Origin: Medicago truncatula
Taxonomy: Eukaryota; Streptophyta; Magnoliopsida; Fabales; Fabaceae
Direction of reading: 5' to 3'
Assembly: GCF_003473485.1 (NCBI RefSeq)
Contig: NC_053044.1
Location: 28,834,091 to 28,898,090, forward strand
DNA: 64,000 bases
Numbering within the stretch: the stretch's first letter is position 1; each line of letters begins with the position of its first letter. The notes under the pieces are model-generated. The model worked only from the letters and a program-made list of their open reading frames with translations, searched no databases and was not told the DNA's origin. Made by a program: the position numbers and the translations under genes. This document shows positions 44,188 to 55,830 of this stretch, piece after piece.

Positions 44188-45498
44188 TGATGAAGTATTT
44201 TTCTATCAATTAAAAGTAAGTATTTATATATCGTCTCCTCAGCGACTAGTGTGATACCATACACCGTTCAACATCGATTATCATTTTAAGTTAAGGATTA
44301 ATTGGTTGTTTGTTGTAAAAACTACGTCAACTAAAATACGAGAATAAAAATGGAGAGTAATAAGGCGTAAAATCGTTGGAATTAGAGTTCGTTAACCAAG
44401 CGTCGAATATAACCTAATGATCACATATACGGATTCTACCTTTTTACCGATACTATCACATATCACTCAACAACATCATTCATGTCTAAATGATATTGTG
44501 AGATCAATCGTATCGTTTAATCGATGATTTCTCAATCTTTTAAAAGATCTGAAAGCTTTAAGTTCGGATACTTTGTGTGATTATCAAAACATCAACCCTA
44601 TGTCTAGAATCATGCATTGTTTTGATAGATGAATATTCTAAACCTAGATTCAAAAGTATTTCTCAATAGCATTTAAATCAAAAATAAGAATGGAATGCAA
44701 GAATAAACTCAATATCTTGTAAATTGCTAGAATCATATATTCAAAAGATCAAAAGATTACATTCTAAGTTTGATCAAGTACCTCTAATCCCAACTAAGAA
44801 GATTTAGTTGATCATTGTCATGATAACATTACAAAAGTGGAAGAAAAGATGAAGATCCATGCTAAGAGCTTGATTTCTCAAAGTTTCTTGATGAATCCAC
44901 ACTCAATCACTCTTGCCATATGAAGAACAACTATTTTCACCCTATTCTCTCACTAAAGTAATGATAAGATGTGTTTTGAAATGAGGGAATGAGCTTTTAT
45001 ACTTCTGCAGAATTTTACATTCTCACCAGGAAGAATTTGTTCACCATGGCGAGCTGACTTTTCTTTGCTAGTGGGTTTTTGCCACGTCATCCTCCAGTTG
45101 TTCCAAACCGCCTTAGCTCGCTAGGCATGATTTTTTTCACCATGGCGAACTCTGAACTTCAAAAACATGGTCTCTGGAATCACTTCTCGCCATCTTGCTC
45201 GCCTTTCCTTCGCTATGGCGAACTTGAGTGCGAGCTGGAAGCTGACATTCTGGAACTCATTCACGCCATGGTGACAAATTTCGCTATGGCGAAATTTCCT
45301 TTGCTCCTCTATTGATGTTTCTTTCTTTCGTTCTTGTCTTGTTCATTCTTTTCCTGCACAATTGGATCAAATAAGACATAAAAAGCATAAGAAGACATTT
45401 TCTTACATTTTCATAGTTTTTCCTCAAATAACTTGTGAAACAAATAATCAAAAGTGCTTAATATATATCCAATATTTACTACTTTCTAGCACTTAACA
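44188..45498 (-). mobile_element. solo LTR with U3 palindromes, TSD ATTCA
   Basis: 1311 bp, on the minus strand starting TGTTAAGTGCTAG and ending CTTCATCA. A perfect 5-bp duplication ATTCA flanks it (44183-44187 and 45499-45503). On the minus strand a TATA box GTATAAAAGC lies at about 44993-45003. Upstream of it five palindromes of the type TTCGCCATGGCGAA lie at 45040, 45136, 45209, 45261 and 45280. No internal region or second LTR is present, hence a solo LTR, likely gypsy (Athila/Tat-like in layout). Confidence 0.85.
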
Positions 45499-45706
45499 AT
45501 TCATTGAACAACTAATATATCTGATCTATATTAGAACAAGGGTTAAATAAGTTTTTCGTCCCTATAATTATAACATATTTTGATTTTGGTCCTTATAAAA
45601 TAAAACGAGGTGTTTTCATCCTCACAAATTTTGTTGTTTTGTTTTTGGTCCCTAACGAAAATAATTTTGACGTGTTCTTGACATTTTTTGAATATACTAT
45701 AAGGTG

Positions 45707-46361
45707 AATCCCTTTCCTCCAGCATCTCTCTTCTTTCTCATTTCTCCCACCTTTGAGTTTCCAATATGCAGTTTTTATATCACCGTCACACCTTCCATTC
45801 ACTAAAAATTAATTCACTGTCACTTTTTCAAATCAAAAAATATTTTGTTAATTAAAATTTCAGTCGAGATGATTGATAAAGGAAACATTTTAGATCTAAA
45901 ACAAACAACAAAAATTTCTTAAAATAATTTCAAAAATGCTTTCTCTATTGTTGGAAACGTTAATTGTTAGATCTTAATGTTGAATATGGTATCTATGAAA
46001 CCATTAAAAATGTCTTTTGTTACAAAACTCTGCAACGACCAATTTCAAATGCCATTAATTGAAGCAATTTTTTAAGCAACTCTTTTTTATAAAACAAAAT
46101 TAAATAATTCAATAATATTTCCATGCTGGTGGTAAGATATGATGGCGATAGTAAGAAAAAAATGTTTGCTGCAGAAGTGCAGAGGTAGGAATGAGATTGA
46201 GAAGTTATGGAAAGAGTGGAACTGTGAAAGATAGGAGAGAAACAAATCTAATGTATAAAGTGCATATTAAAATCAATACACTTTAGTGATCCAATGGTTC
46301 ATAATTATTATTTAAATTGGTCCACCGGTGAACCACTTATATGATGGTTCACTCTAGAATC
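45707..46361. repeat. 655-bp direct repeat, copy 1
   Basis: Aligned without gaps with 46496-47150 at a constant offset of 789 bases, differing at about five positions by eye. Begins AATCCCTTTCCTCC, ends CTCTAGAATC. No TG...CA termini, so not an LTR pair. Confidence 0.92.
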
Positions 46362-46495
46362 AATTCTAAGGTGAACCACCAATTAAGTGATTCATCGGTG
46401 GACCACCTTCATACACCGTTAGATTTATTTCATAAATAATCGAAGGTCTAGATCAGTTAAAAATAAAAACAGTAACATATAAAACTTGCTCATGC

Positions 46496-47150
46496 AATCC
46501 CTTTCCTCCAGCATCTCTCTTCTTTCTCATTTCTCCCACCTTTGAGTTTCCAATATGCAGTTTTTATATCACCGTCACACCTTCCATTCACTAAAAATTA
46601 ATTCACTGTCACTTTTTCAAATCAAAAAATATTTTGTTGATTAAAATTTCAGTCGAGATGATTGATAAAGGAAACATTTTAGATCTAAAACAAACAACAA
46701 AAATTTCTTAAAATAATTTCAAAAATGCTTTCTCTATTGTTGGAAACGTTAATTGTTAGATCTTAATGTTGAATATGGTATCTATGAAACCATTAAAAAT
46801 GTCTTTTGTTACAAAACTCTGCAACGACCAATTTCAAATGCCATTAATTGAAGCAATTTTTTAAGCAACTCTTTTTTATAAAACAAAATTAAATAATTCA
46901 ATAATATTTCCATGCTGGTGGTAAGATATGATGGCGATAGTAAGAAAAAAATGTTTGCTGCAGAAGTGCAGAGGTAGGAATGAGATTGAGAAGTTATGGA
47001 AAGAGTGGAACTGTGGAAGATAGGAGAGAAACAAATCTAATGTATAAAGTGCATATTAGAATCTATACACTTTAGTGATCCAATGGTTCATAATTATTAT
47101 TTAAATTGGTCCACCGATGAACCACTTATATGATGGTTCACTCTAGAATC
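46496..47150. repeat. 655-bp direct repeat, copy 2
   Basis: Second copy of the block at 45707-46361, separated from it by 134 bases of unique sequence. The very low divergence implies a recent duplication within the TIR element. Confidence 0.92.
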
Positions 47151-48010
47151 CACCATAATATAAACATAAATAGTTGAACATAATAAACAGATATAACATG
47201 AACACATTTTGAATAGAAAAGATTCATAATCTTGACATTTATATTAACAAAAATTGACCATTAGAGACCAAAAACAAAATAAAAAATAATTGTGAGAATG
47301 AAAACATTTTGTTTAATTTTTTAGGCACTAAAATCAAAATTCGCTATATTTTTAATTTAAGGACAAAATACTTATTTAACCCTTAAAACTATATACATTA
47401 ATTATTCAATAAATTTAGATCGAATACGTCAATTATTCAATAAATTAAAACTATAAAACTGAAGAAATTAAGATTTAATTACAATTAAACAAAGTTTATA
47501 TCATCCATAACAGCCTAAATCCAAAGATGGAGTGAAAAACCATCATTCCAATTCCCAACTTCCAAATGGCTTTGATTACCGTAAATTTGGAGAGAAAAAT
47601 TTGCACAACGCCAATTCAAGTTAACCCGTATTTCACTGCGTCATGTCTTGTTTACCATGTGATAGTAAAATTTCCAAATCAAGTAAATTATATTCAACTC
47701 CACTTCTTCTCTCTCATGCAATTATCACCACGTTTCACACCAAGACAAAAACCAAAAAGCCAAAACTTTTTCTTTTCAATTCCTCAACAAAAACATCATC
47801 ATCATAATAACCTCAATCTCAACTTTTCACAGCATTTTTCACACACGTGGTCTCCACCATCATGTGAAATGAGTGTCCTTATGTTTCTAAATCATGACTC
47901 TACCACCACTTCTTCTCAATCTTTTACAACAACATTTAGTAACATAACAAAATGTGTTACCAAACTCAAAAGACACTTTCTTCATTGTTTCTGATTTTTC
48001 TTCTTCTACA

Positions 48011-51000
48011 ATGGCACATTCTTCTAAACACACTCCTCGTACCCCTACTTATCTCTTACCTTGTGTCATTGCTCTCTCTTTCTTCTCTCTCACAGCACTT
48101 CTTCTCTACAAGGTTCTCTCTTTCCTTCTTTTTTCCACACCCCATCACCAACCCACTTCTCAATTTCCCTTCAATCGTCAAACTATGAAACACTGACACA
48201 GACACAAACATGTATGGTCATTTGACACGACACTACATTGACATATGTATATAGGAATAATTTGAAGGAAAAAAAATTCAACATAATTACATGTATCAGT
48301 GTCGTGTCAGATACCAGTTGGTGCTAGGAGCTTTCAAATTCTATCATTGTTTTTGCTGTCTAACTATTTTTTTTCTTCTTTGTGTAATTTCATCAAACAG
48401 GTGGATGATGTAGCTAGCAGAACTGGAACAGTGGTTGGTCACAACCTAGAACCAACGCCATGGCATGTTTTCCCTACCAAATCCTTTGATGAAGAGACTC
48501 GACAGAGCCGAGCCTACAAAATTATACAATGCTCTTATCTCACATGTGGTTCTGCAGACTCTGGCGGCAAAACAGGACCTAGTTTTGCCGCCAAAGATGC
48601 AAAACAACAAAATTGTCCTGATTTCTTCCGGGCGATCCGGAAGGATCTGGAGCCATGGAAGAAAACAAAGATTTCTAAAGGGCATTTGGTGGAAGCACAA
48701 AAGTATGCTGCATTTAGAGTGGTGATTGTTGGGGGGAAGTTGTTTGTGGATTGGTATTATGCTTGTGTTCAAAGTAGGGCTATGTTTACTGTTTGGAGTT
48801 TGTTGCAGCTTTTGAGAAGGTATCCTGGGTTGGTACCTGATGTGGATTTGATGTTTGATTGCATGGATAAGCCTAGTATTAACAAAACAGAACATGCTTC
48901 AATGCCTTTGCCATTGTTTCGTTATTGTACCACAAAGGGACACTTTGATATTCCTTTTCCTGATTGGTCCTTCTGGGGATGGTAAGATCTCAATTGGGTT
49001 TCTCTCAAAATGTTACCTTTTCATCAATTTTTCATTGCCTTGTTTACTCTTTAATATTAAGTGTTATTTGATTTGATTGGACATTATGTTCTTGACTCAT
49101 TGAAATTCAATGATATATTAATATCAATTATGGAGCATTGGCATAGATATGGACATCAGACACGACACTGACAATAATAAGTAGACATTGGTAATAATTT
49201 TCGAAAACTAGATGTAACCACGTGTGTTGGTGTTCAATCTAAATTCTTGGTGCTACATTGATATGAATATATTTGATAGACAAGATCAATTTTTGGACTA
49301 GGATTGATGTGCATCACCTATGTAACGTTGACGTTTGAATTAACTCCTTTAAAGTGAGCAATTTACATTAGAGGAAAGTAAGTAATCTCAATTGTAGATG
49401 AATAAATCATTAGTCTACATTTCAATATATTCACAGTTTGTTATGCATGTGTAGTTAATATCGACCATTAATATTTATTGATGTTTAGAATTACTTACTT
49501 TATCCTATAAATCGAATGACTAATTTTGAATGAATCAAATGAGGGTTTGTTGTTTGTTTTGATGATTTGTGTGCTGTTTTGATGATGTAATTGTGTTGAA
49601 CATTTGTTGGTCAGGCCAGAGATAAACATACGACCTTGGCAAGAAGAGTTCCCAGATATTAAACAAGGTGCTCAAGTTGTCAGTTGGAAAAATAAGAATC
49701 CGCTAGCATACTGGAAAGGAAATCCAGATGTTGCATCTCCTCTTCGTACCGAATTACTTACTTGCAATGATTCTATGAAGTGGGGAGCAGAAATTATGCG
49801 TCAGGTTGAATGCAATGGCCTTTCACAAATTGGACATTAATCGATCTTTGTAATTTCAATATGCTTTATGTACCAAACTTTAGTTGTCTGATGTATATTT
49901 TGATATGCATTGCAGGATTGGGATGCAGCTGCTAGAAGTGGCTTTCAGGAATCAAAACTTTCAAAACAGTGTAATCACAGGCAAGCAACTTACTGTCTTT
50001 GTCTTAGAGAATTACTCAAAACTCAAAATTACACCTACCGAATAACATGGATTATAATGCTCACAAAATATACATGGACTGTTTTGCTCAGTTAAGACGA
50101 CAATGCTTAATTATATATGGCTTAATTGCTATTTTGGTTCTCCTATTTTCACTAGCTCATATAATTGGTCCCCCTCCTGTTCTTAAAATACACTTTTTTG
50201 GTCCCTCACTCAGATTTTAGACCCAAAAGTGGTGATGACAGAAGTTTTTATTGACGTTAAATGAAACCTGTTGGTGTGGAATTGTCCAGGTGGATTCATA
50301 ATTTCTCTATCATCTGAATTTGCAACATAATCCTCATCTTCTTCACTTACATATCATCTCATCTCCTCTTCACCAGCTCCCATTCCCTCATCTGGATGAT
50401 TCTACACCGGCAAGTTCTATGCCACATCAATAGCATCACCACTCTTGGGTCAAAAAACTTGAGTGAGGGACCAAAAATCCAGATTTAAAATATGGAGGAC
50501 CAATTCCGTAAACGAGTGAAAATATGTGGACCAAAATTGCAGTTAAGCCATATATACAAAGAAGATCAAATTAAATTTAGAAGTTACAGTGATTTGGGAT
50601 GTTATTTGGTTACATCTTCAAGTTTTATTTTATAAAGTAGTTTTATATTGATCATGTTTTATACGATGCTGCTGATTGTTGTCCTTTGTTTCCCACTCTT
50701 TTGATTTATTTTTCCACCAGATATAAGATCTATGCTGAAGGGTATGCATGGTCTGTGAGTTTGAAATATATTCTCTCATGTGGTTCTGTGGCACTAATTA
50801 TACGGCCGCAGTATGAAGATTTTTTCACACGTGGTCTTGTTCCACTACAAAACTTTTTACCAGTTGATCCTCTAGATCTATGTCCATCTATAAAGCGCAA
50901 TGTAGACTGGGGAAACAAGCACCCAAAAGAGGTATTGGTTTACTCATTTTTGTATATTCCTGTCATTTAGTTTTGATCCATGTGGACCAATATAGTTCTA

Positions 51001-52084
51001 TTCTGTGTCTACTATTTATACCCGGTGTCTTATAAAAACCTGCTCAAAACTCTTGTATTTATAAAAGAAACCATAATAAAAAATGTAAGATGTTGCAAAG
51101 TCTGACAAAATTAACAAATTCTTGAAGCGAGACGATAGAACATCGAGGTTAAGATCAAGTTCCTTGTCAAATGTTTAGCATTGTATGTTAAAAATTATAA
51201 ACTTGTTCATTTTGTGTAGTTGAATTTGCCAGTCGAAATGAATGTTTTTATTTCAATTATTCAAAATGAATGTGATATGATATATTTTCAATATATAAGG
51301 AAAAACATGGTTATTATTAGGTGTGACATTTGACCACAACATTCATGAGCCTAAAAGGTTTGTTTAGGTTGGCTTATTTGAGTTTATCTATTGACATAAG
51401 CACTTATGAGACTTCTTGAGAGAGCTTATGATATTTCCATAAGCTTTCCAAGCTAGCTTGTGTAAACAACTTATAACTTAAATAAAAACAGTTTTATTTT
51501 ATTTCACCTTTTGTAATAGAAATAATAGATAGGTATTTATATGATAAGCACTTATGCTATAAGCGGTTAATTGAGTTGTTTAACCAAACAAGACCCTAAT
51601 GGTATAATAGAATTTAGTGTGATGGTACTATAAATACATAGAAAATGCAATGCCATGAAACATAGCTGATCCTAGTTTGATTACTCTATGTTAGTCACCT
51701 ATCAATTTTATACTGCAAGTCACCTAAAGTTTTTTTCAATTATTGAACTTTTCTTTGTAATTAGATTTCTGTGAGAAGTACATTACCAATGAATTTGATT
51801 AACTATGTAGTTGCTTTTATATTGTTATACAGGCTGCAGCGTTGGGGAAAAGAGGACAAGATTATATGGAAAGCTTGAACATAGATCGAATTTATGATTA
51901 CATGTTCCACCTTATCTCGGAATACTCAAAACTTCTCGACTTCAAGCCTGCTTTACCTTCAACTGCCTTGGTGGTTTGCGAGGAATCCGTTCTTTGCTTT
52001 GCTGATGAGAAGCAGAGGTCATTCCTTAGTAGATCAACTGTCTCCCCTTCACAAACCCCTCCGTGTACTCTGAAACCTGCATAG
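48011..52084 (+). CDS. GT90/CAP10-domain O-glucosyltransferase-like protein
   Basis: Type II membrane glycosyltransferase of the CAP10/Rumi (GT90, DUF821) family, presumably in ER or Golgi; the plant substrate is not established. Six exons: 48011-48112, 48401-48981, 49615-49804, 49916-49980, 50721-50931, 51833-52084; total 1401 bp, 466 aa, phases closing exactly. Residues about 15-34 are a signal anchor. The catalytic domain includes FDCMDKP, FPDWSFWGWPEINIRPW, NPLAYWKGNP, CNHRYKIYAEGYAWSVSLKY and CGSVALIIRPQYEDFFTRGL, as in family members. Intron 4 begins with GC (CACAG then GCAAGC). Introns 1, 2, 4 and 5 carry MITEs. The start is the first ATG before the signal anchor. No break is seen. Confidence 0.92.
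48188..48310. mobile_element. GACAC-family MITE in intron 1 of the GT90 gene
   Basis: The left CACTGACACAGACACAAAC and right ATCAGTGTCGTGTCAG are inverted. Interior GACACGACAC words match the MITE in the APD-like gene intron 6. Confidence 0.55.
49148..49240. mobile_element. GACAC-family MITE remnant in intron 2 of the GT90 gene
   Basis: GGACATCAGACACGACACTG at the left and CGTGTGTTGGTGTTCAATC at the right are inverted-like, of the same vocabulary as 48188 and 10764. Degenerate. Confidence 0.5.
50119..50549. mobile_element. TIR element in intron 4 of the GT90 gene
   Basis: The ends GGCTTAATTGC and GCAGTTAAGCC are inverted. Arms extend with the TTTTGGTCC / GGACCAAAA word typical of the MULE-like MITEs of this window. 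The AT-rich flanks do not show a clean 9-bp duplication. Confidence 0.68.
51353..51597. mobile_element. MITE in intron 5 of the GT90 gene
   Basis: Imperfect inverted ends (AAAGGTTTGTTTAGGTTGGC and AACCAAACAAGACCCTA) enclose repeated AAGCACTTATG words in both orientations. The look is that of common hAT-like MITEs of legumes; no clean duplication. Confidence 0.5.
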
Positions 52085-52726
52085 AGCGAGTGATCATACC
52101 TGTATTTTGGTGCACAAAAATACTAAACTAAAGATGTAGAAGTTCTAATATCCAAGAACATGAAATGACAGTGAACTGGCATATGCTACAGTGAGCGCCA
52201 TTGTTAGTATTAAAAGAAAAAGTTGGTTATTACATGTAAATTTATAGTGCCTTGTAGGTAATCATTTAAAAGATGTTGCTTTTGTAATAGTCATCATCAT
52301 TTAATAGAGCATACATTGCGGGAATTCTCATTTTCATTTCCTTCCATAGTCATTTTTTCTGTTACTCTCCACTCGACCCCTCCTCGTGATCCTCCTCCTC
52401 CTCGTTCATCATCATTACTACAATACAACAAATTAAGACAAATCAGTTTGAGCCAATTATGTTGTAACTTCAGTAAAATTCTAGCAGGGAATGATAAGTG
52501 TTATAAACCTTGGGGTAAGGGGTACGGGGTTCGATTATTCCTGATGAAAAAAGTATACGCTTCTATGCTTCTCATCATAATGGGGATGTTTGATTTGAGT
52601 ATCTTTAGGCTCAACAACCACACACAGAAGAATTAATACTTAATGGATATGAGAAGAATTAATACTTAATGGATATGAGTTCAAAATTAGGCAAATGAAT
52701 GGGTGTGTTAAGAAACTTATTATTGA

Positions 52727-52824
52727 TTTTTTTTTTTTTTGTGGTGGTTGGGTTTGAATCCCAGACCCTGCACATATTATACACTGTCCTTACCTATTGA
52801 GCTAAGTTCAGAAGAACATTATTA
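52727..52824 (-). mobile_element. tRNA-derived SINE with poly-A, TSD TTATTATTGA
   Basis: On the minus strand: an A-box-like TTAGCTCAATAGGTA, a B-box-like GGGATTCAAACCC, then a poly-A run (poly-T at 52727-52740 on plus). Direct repeats TTATTATTGA at 52717-52726 and 52825-52834 flank it. The area is AT-rich, so the duplication could be partly chance. Confidence 0.65.
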
Positions 52825-53008
52825 TTATTATTGAATATTCCTAAGACAAATAGTGTATTCAACTTTTTAAATGTCTAAATATTATTATTTTTTAGGCCAA
52901 ATGCTATGACACAAAAAGAGACATTTTCTAAAAACTTAAAACATTAGGTATATATGGCTCACCTCTTTTATACATCCAACATTTTATCCAATCATAGGTA
53001 ATCTGTGA

Positions 53009-53614
53009 AGCCTCGATACTTCAATGGATGATATATTGTATCCTCTGCGTATCCTGCACCGATACCTGCCTGATACTTCCTAATACGTATCAGGAGAGTA
53101 TCCGAAGATTAAATTTTATTTTATTTTTAAAATAATTATCCGATACTTCCCGATACGTATCAGGAGAGTATCCGATAATTATCCTGCACTGATGTCTGCC
53201 CCGATACTTCCCAATTAATGTTTACTAAAATAACTTAACTCTTGAGTACTTATGTGTTTTTTTTTTTTATATAGTGTTTTTTATTTTTTATCGATATAGT
53301 ATAACACTAACAATGTTCCTTTTGGATATAGTATAGCACTGACGGTGCTCTTTTTGGGATATATTGTGTTTGTAATTGACTAATCATCACTCTCTTAATC
53401 GTCAATATTATTTATATTTATGTTGATGTCCTACGAGCCTATGACTGATTTCTTTTGTTTGTTAATATATTTACATATTAAAAAATGGTTATAATTATAT
53501 TGTACATTTGATGATATAATTTTTTTATTAACGTATCCCAGCCGACTCGTATCTTGATTTTTGAAATTTTTCCGTATCGGTACAGTATCGTATCTTGTAT
53601 CCGGGCTTTATAGT
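53009..53614. mobile_element. foldback element with GTATC-rich arms
   Basis: The left AAGCCTCGATAC and right GTATCCGGGCTT are inverted, with many ATACGTATCAGG/CCTGATAC words inside. A repeated AGGTAAT..TGTGA lies just outside both ends (52996 and 53615), a possible target duplication. Class uncertain. Confidence 0.5.
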
Positions 53615-53618
53615 AGGT

Positions 53619-55290
53619 AATGTGAGACTTAATCATTGACAATTGAAACCCAACAAAAATTATCACTTTTGGTTTTCTTAACATATACTCTAAATCATTT
53701 ACAATGTTAGTCCATTAATAGAGACTCTTTAAATGGACCTCACGTGTACACGTCATTTATTTATAATTTTTTAATGAAAGTACCTATTAAGGATTCAAAG
53801 ACTCCAATGACAATACACTAATAAGAACTTCAATTAAAAGTACTTAAATAAGTCTCACCAACTTTACATTATTATACAAAAATAATTTATTATTTCTTTT
53901 GCAAGTGGGACAAACCGGAACATATTTTATTACTTCTTTTACACGTGGGATCCGTTAGTTGTCGATGAGAGAGAGGGTTCGTATATAGCTGTCCGTTACT
54001 TAATAAATGCTCATTTTTTCTTGCTCCAATGAGATCCTTAATAGAGAGTGATTCTTGTTAAGGAAAGAATCTATTTTAAAGATTCTCTAAGAACACGAGT
54101 TAGCTAGACCCTATCCTACACGCAAACAAGGGTGCTTGTAGACCCGTTTTCAAAAATCTTTGACCCACCATGTCTAGTGTGGTTTCATATTACTAAGGGA
54201 GAGATATTACATGTGTTTTGAAGTTTCTATTCACCTTCCTCTAAAAATAATCAAAATCTGTCGACCTTAGAAATCTTGAAACAAAATTGTCTTGACCTTT
54301 TATGTAGATTTGAACGTTACGACGAATAAACAAAATTGTATCATTGAGATTATTCTTAATTTTTTTTTTAACTCTTTGATTCCTAAGGAAATGTAAGATA
54401 AGTAATTTAGAGTTCGACCAAGAAGTAAGTAAAAAAATTAATTTAATCTTGAATCAAACTTTTAGGTTCATTAAAACGATTCGTCGTGAAATTCATTAAC
54501 CAATTAAGCCGAATTACTTAGTTGTATTTTAGAGAATTTAAGATCACAATATCTTATAGGAGAATATTACATTCTTAATTTCTTTTCATTAACTTTTTTA
54601 TGAGTTCTTTTTATTATTACTGATACTGGTGGAAAGATTGGACACTTACGTGCACTGTCTTTCTGATTTTTTATTTTTTTTTTGCATTAATATTTATAAA
54701 TTATGAATAATAACTTTTTTTGGAATTTCGCTTTTGAATAAAATTACAAATATAAATATTTGTGACATTCAAATTATAGCAAATCCAATAAATTATATTT
54801 ACCTACGTTTTCAATATGTTTAGAGTATTCCAGAAAATAAATATTTTAGAGTATTCCAAAAGAAAAAAAAATACATCAAATGTAACAAAATTTATTAGTA
54901 TGAATCAAATTTTTTTTTGTTAAACAGACAAAATGATAACCGTTATTTGAAAAACACATAAAAAAAAGTCATCATTTCTCTTTTTTTTTTTTTTTAAAAG
55001 AAATGTTATCTTCTGCCCTAAAGACATAAGTTAAGAATCTAAATGTAGAAGTTATTTCATGGATTCATTTAATATCTTAAAAGTTTTAAATGTTATTTTT
55101 TTCAATTTAAAACCTCTGTTGTAATTTTATTTTTAGATTATTAACTTATTCTCTAAGGATATAAGTTAGCCTAACTTTAATTTAATGATAAGATTTTTCA
55201 AAAGATATTTTATGATGAGATATTTTTTTGGTTATTTAATGATGAGATTTATTGATCCAATTATTAAAACTAGTTTGTATATGATGCAAC
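53619..55290. other. AT-rich intergenic, nothing firmly recognised
   Basis: Long AT-rich stretch between foldback element and SINE remnant. No gene-like frame. Some CTCTTTAA/AGAGACTC words near 53720-54080 hint at an old inverted element, but I could not define ends. Confidence 0.4.
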
Positions 55291-55295
55291 TCATT

Positions 55296-55380
55296 TGTGA
55301 ATTAGTCCAAGTGGTAAGAGTTTTGGGTCTCTTAAACATGTGTTTATGAGTTTGTTTCGTGGTCCATGCGTATGAGAGAG
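55296..55380 (+). repeat. truncated SINE-like sequence
   Basis: An A-box-like TAGTCCAAGTGGTAAGAG is followed by GGTCCATGCGTATGAGAG, the layout of legume tRNA-derived SINEs, with a degenerate B box. It ends just before an (AT)n run. Confidence 0.45.
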
Positions 55381-55411
55381 AAAAATCGATTGAAAAGGAA
55401 GAAAGTGGTTA

Positions 55412-55412
<1 letters not shown>

Positions 55413-55457
<45 letters not shown>
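55413..55457. repeat. (AT)n microsatellite, about 22 units
   Basis: Pure dinucleotide run. The Tyr-Ile repeat frames on the minus strand come from it. Confidence 0.97.
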
Positions 55458-55461
<4 letters not shown>

Positions 55462-55830
55462 AATAATAAAATTGGTGTTTGGCAAACCTGAAGAAGGAAA
55501 AATGTTAGATGAAAAGAAGGTTTGGGGTTTCTGCTTATGTTCAAAATATGTAAATATGGGATTAATGAAAATTTATTTAATTATAGTTAACATTTGCATT
55601 ATAATATGTTGCTAAAAGATAACATAATAATTAATCGAATCTTTTTTTTTTTTAAAAAAAAAAAAAATAATCGAATCTTTTTTTCCTAAAACATAAAAAC
55701 TAATTGAATAACATAGTGCTAAAAGATTAGTAATAACTAATTGAAGCTTCTTTTCCTAAAAACAAATAAACAAATTGAAGTCTTTTAATTATAAAATAAG
55801 ATCGTATATGTAAATTTTGTTGAAAGTATT

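Larger units (their letters stand above)
45540..47382. mobile_element. MULE-type TIR element with internal duplication
   Basis: The ends GGGTTAAATAAG and CTTATTTAACCC begin long imperfect inverted arms of about 120 bp. The flanks TTAGAACAA (45531-45539) and TTAAAACTA (47383-47391) look like a decayed 9-bp duplication, typical of Mutator-like elements. No transposase. Most of the interior is two copies of a 655-bp block. Confidence 0.72.

Noticed and set aside
45707..47150. The 655-bp repeats as LTRs of a TRIM element
   Set aside because: No TG...CA ends, no primer site or purine tract, and the pair lies within a TIR element.
47566..47994. 142-residue frame upstream of the GT90 gene
   Set aside because: No domain resemblance, low-complexity His/Asn/Ser content, and it lies in the promoter/leader of the gene at 48011.
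55291..55544. Tyr-Ile repeat frames on the minus strand
   Set aside because: Products of the (AT)n run at 55413-55457.
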